Assembly: GCA_018660305.1 (NCBI GenBank)
Contig: JABJKO010000060.1
Span: 1-6,067, forward strand
Length of the DNA stretch: 6,067 nucleotides
Direction: 5' to 3'
Source: Rhodospirillaceae bacterium
GTDB taxonomy: Bacteria > Pseudomonadota > Alphaproteobacteria > MPNO01 > UBA2964
A program made the position numbers and the translations under genes. The number at the start of each line of letters is the position of its first letter. The stretch's first letter is position 1. Positions 5,268 through 6,067 of the stretch are shown in pieces. The notes under the pieces were generated by a model. That model was given only the letters and a program-made list of their open reading frames with translations. It had not been told where the DNA came from and ran no database searches.

Positions 5268-6067
5268 ATGTCCGAGACCGCACCCTTTCTGCATAATCGC
5301 TGGTACGTGGCCGCGCTCTCCACCGAAGTATCGGACAAGCCGCTGGCGCGCACCCTGCTGAACCAGCCTATCGTTCTTTATCGGGACACTCGGGGTGCGG
5401 TGATCGCGCTCGAGGACCGCTGCGTCCACCGTCAGGCGCCGTTGTCACTGGGTGAGGTGGTCGGCGATCATATCCAGTGCGGCTATCATGGTTTCACCTT
5501 TGACGGCAGTGGCGCCTGTGTGCGGGTGCCCAGCCAGGACCGCATCCCGCCGGGGGCCTGTGTTCGCTCCTATCCGGTGATCGAGAAACAGGGATTCGTC
5601 CATGTCTGGCCGGGCGATGCCGATCCGGCGGCGAACCGGACGCCCTTCGATTTTCCGTTTGCCGTGCAGGCCGGGTTGAATGCGCGCTATGCCAGCCTTC
5701 GGGGGCAATTCGATTACCGCCTCCTCATCGACAATCTCATGGATCTGACCCATCTCAGTTTTACCCATAAGAACACCATCGGCGCCGGCGGCGTCGCGGA
5801 AGGCGGCAAAACCGGCACAGAGCGGGACGGGGACAAGGTGCGTGTCACCCGGCAGATGGAGGACATCGCCCCGGCGCCGACCCATGTGGAAGTCACCGGC
5901 TATACCGGCAATGTGGATCGCTGGCAGGTGATCGATTTTATCCCGCCATGCTTTGTCGAATTACAGGTGGGCAATGCCAAGGCGGGGCGGGGCGGGCTCT
6001 CGGCCGCCCCCGAAAACAAGCTGATCGATCGCCGCACGCTCCATATCGCGACGCCGGAGACCGAGAC
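5268..6067 (+). CDS. Rieske non-heme iron oxygenase, VanA-like oxygenase subunit (3' end cut by window edge)
   Basis: A cytoplasmic oxygenase alpha subunit using electrons from a reductase partner to hydroxylate or O-demethylate an aromatic or related substrate. The first 266 residues are present, about three quarters of the roughly 345 usual for vanillate O-demethylase oxygenase. The Rieske [2Fe-2S] ligands are C52, H54, C71 and H74 (CVH-X16-CGYH). The mononuclear iron site is N156-X2-D159-X2-H162-X4-H167 in DNLMDLTHLSFTH, with H162 and H167 as iron ligands and D159 as the likely electron-bridging residue. The third iron ligand, usually an Asp further on, lies beyond the window. The ATG at 5268 has AGGGG six bases upstream. 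The ATG at 5264 is in another frame that stops after ten codons. The type (VanA/TsaM/dicamba demethylase group) is clear; the substrate cannot be told from this sequence. Confidence 0.9.
   Translation, partial: MSETAPFLHNRWYVAALSTEVSDKPLARTLLNQPIVLYRDTRGAVIALEDRCVHRQAPLSLGEVVGDHIQCGYHGFTFDGSGACVRVPSQDRIPPGACVRSYPVIEKQGFVHVWPGDADPAANRTPFDFPFAVQAGLNARYASLRGQFDYRLLIDNLMDLTHLSFTHKNTIGAGGVAEGGKTGTERDGDKVRVTRQMEDIAPAPTHVEVTGYTGNVDRWQVIDFIPPCFVELQVGNAKAGRGGLSAAPENKLIDRRTLHIATPETE

Noticed and set aside
5445..5885. 146-codon - strand open frame at the right end
   Set aside because: It is opposite the Rieske oxygenase, whose iron-sulfur and iron ligands are unmistakable on the + strand.

Overview
This window looks like part of a proteobacterial chromosome, most likely from an alphaproteobacterium. 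The reasons are a moderately high G+C content in the genes, a PEP-CTERM sorting signal of the SEPGTLA...RRRR type, and a sigma-54 promoter of the kind linked to PEP-CTERM genes. All six supported genes lie on the + strand. I see no tRNA, rRNA, insertion sequence or CRISPR array.

The left part (1-1850) is a tightly overlapping three-gene membrane operon. It starts with the C-terminal part of a MotA/TolQ/ExbB-family channel subunit, cut by the window edge. Next is a single-span protein in the ExbD/TolR/MotB position. It keeps an aspartate at the start of its membrane helix but carries a DUF2135/YfaP-like periplasmic domain instead of the usual ExbD or OmpA-like domain. The third gene is a two-span protein with a basic tail that I do not recognise. 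Together they look like an ion-driven stator-type complex with an unusual periplasmic module.

The middle part (1851-3882) is a short AT-rich spacer followed by a secreted tetratricopeptide-repeat protein of 624 residues. The neighbouring PEP-CTERM gene suggests a role in exopolysaccharide/exosortase biology, like the PrsT family, but this protein is shorter and lacks a lipobox.

The spacer 3883-4212 is the most information-rich non-coding stretch. It has hairpins just after the TPR gene, then a tandem 19-base direct repeat spaced exactly 52 bases apart (about five helical turns), then a near-consensus -24/-12 sigma-54 promoter. These serve a 303-residue PEP-CTERM protein with a PKD-like and a putative Ig-like (He_PIG-type) domain. 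A 12-base core of this promoter also occurs before the TPR gene, which hints at shared regulation. The PEP-CTERM gene ends in a strong intrinsic terminator.

The right part (5268-6067) is the start of a Rieske non-heme iron oxygenase of the vanillate O-demethylase oxygenase (VanA) type, cut by the right edge. Its ribosome binding site lies inside a perfect 8+3+8 palindrome. It appears unrelated in function to the genes on its left.
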